This document shows positions 63,395 to 64,000 of a stretch of 64,000 bases of DNA, piece by piece (the first letter of the stretch is position 1; the number at the start of each line of letters is the position of its first letter). Origin of the DNA: an uncultured Agathobacter sp. (lineage in GTDB: Bacteria; Bacillota; Clostridia; Lachnospirales; Lachnospiraceae); assembly GCA_910587655.1 (NCBI GenBank), contig CAJUND010000011.1, forward strand, positions 53,431 to 117,430. The letters run 5' to 3'. The notes beneath the pieces were generated by a model. The model was given only the letters and a program-made list of their open reading frames with translations. It was not told where the DNA came from and searched no databases. A program made the translations under genes and the position numbers.

Positions 63395-64000
63395 ATGGCA
63401 CAGTTATGGGGCGGACGTTTCACAAAGGAGACGGATCAGCTTGTTTATCAGTTTAATGCATCAATTTCATTTGACAAAAAGTTTTTCAGACAGGATATTG
63501 AAGGTTCAAAGGCACATGTTGCCATGCTTGGAAAGCAGGAAATTCTTACAAAGCAGGAAATGCAGGACATCATAAAGTGTCTGGATGAAATTATGCAGGA
63601 CGTGGAAGCAGGGAAACTGCAGATTACGGAACAATATGAGGATATCCACAGCTTTGTGGAGGCAAACCTGATTGAGAGGATTGGTGACACCGGAAAAAAG
63701 CTTCACACCGGAAGAAGCAGAAACGACCAGGTGGCGCTTGATATGAGACTGTATACGCGTCTGCAGATTCTGGAAACAGACGGGCTGTTAAAGGAGCTTT
63801 TAACAGTTCTGCTCCGGCTGATGAAAGAAAATACGGATACCATTATGCCGGGCTTTACCCACCTGCAGAAAGCGCAGCCAATTACGCTGTCACACCATAT
63901 GGGCGCCTATTTTGAAATGTTTAAGCGCGACCGCATGCGGCTTTCTGATATTTTTGAACGTATGAACTACTGTCCGCTTGGCTCCGGCGCACTGGCGGGG
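63395..64000 (+). CDS. argH: Argininosuccinate lyase (3' end beyond window)
   Basis: Splits argininosuccinate into arginine and fumarate. Only the first 202 residues are in the window. MAQLWGGRFTKETD at the start, DIHSFVE, the strongly conserved LHTGRSRNDQVALDMRL and MPGFTHLQKAQPITLSHHMGAYFEM (read in part) identify the family. AGAGAGGAA is before the start. The arginine repressor of this genome is at 14669. Confidence 0.95.
   Translation, partial: MAQLWGGRFTKETDQLVYQFNASISFDKKFFRQDIEGSKAHVAMLGKQEILTKQEMQDIIKCLDEIMQDVEAGKLQITEQYEDIHSFVEANLIERIGDTGKKLHTGRSRNDQVALDMRLYTRLQILETDGLLKELLTVLLRLMKENTDTIMPGFTHLQKAQPITLSHHMGAYFEMFKRDRMRLSDIFERMNYCPLGSGALAG

Overview
The window looks like chromosomal DNA of a spore-forming, Gram-positive member of the Clostridia, most likely Lachnospiraceae. 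This is inferred from the spore genes spoIVB and spo0A, a glgC/glgD pair, an Asp23-nusB-xseA-xseB-ispA-dxs-tlyA-nadK-argR-recN-spoIVB gene string like that of Bacillus and Clostridia, a DUF5688-type protein, and strong GGAGG ribosome binding sites. No species can be named. There is no prophage, IS element, CRISPR array or rRNA; one tRNA-Thr(CGT) is present.

Layout. (1) 1-270: tandem palindromic repeats. (2) 270-7773: a membrane-anchored double-SH3 protein, rluF, a divergent ligA, metA (predicted acetyl-CoA type) and glgC-glgD. (3) 7858-18561: the conserved Asp23-to-spoIVB string (RNA modification, isoprenoid precursors, NAD kinase, arginine repressor, RecN, sporulation protease). A second locus of the palindromic repeat lies between recN and spoIVB. 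(4) 18574-22113: a GT-C-like membrane protein and a convergent LtaS-type sulfatase-fold enzyme. (5) 22365-43271: a complete monoderm type IV pilus (T4P) operon: pilB, pilT, pilC, two paralogous major pilins with a heptad-repeat coiled-coil gene between them, pilD, a fused pilM-pilN, pilO, four prepilin-like minor subunits (three very large) and a secreted 1617-residue protein in the position PilY1 occupies in Proteobacteria. (6) 43491-53981: a signalling and chemosensory operon: response regulator with HD-GYP, PAS histidine kinase, a second regulator with a degenerate HD-GYP, cheR, cheB, a cheY-like receiver, cheA, cheW and a methyl-accepting receptor, with no flagellar gene. (7) 54135-56386: spo0A and glgA. 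(8) 56437-61213, minus strand: a DUF5688-type protein and potABCD. (9) 61369-64000: tRNA-Thr, a small membrane protein, an HD-domain protein, queH and the start of argH.

How the parts fit. spoIVB and spo0A are adjacent in most endospore formers; here about 35.6 kb carrying the pilus and chemosensory modules separates them. The pilus ATPase PilB has an MshEN-type c-di-GMP-binding N-terminus, and the next operon encodes HD-GYP (c-di-GMP phosphodiesterase family) regulators plus a Che pathway. The reading I favour is a surface-motility or adhesion island in which c-di-GMP and chemosensing control pilus activity, next to the sporulation master regulator. This is inferred from gene order and motifs only.

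The most novel observations are a dispersed hairpin repeat whose core shows a two-base-pair compensatory change between loci, the PilY1-like giant secreted protein with an EF-hand-like loop, the PilM-PilN fusion, the degenerate HD-GYP paired with a canonical one, and the 21-bp-repeat coiled-coil gene between the two pilins.
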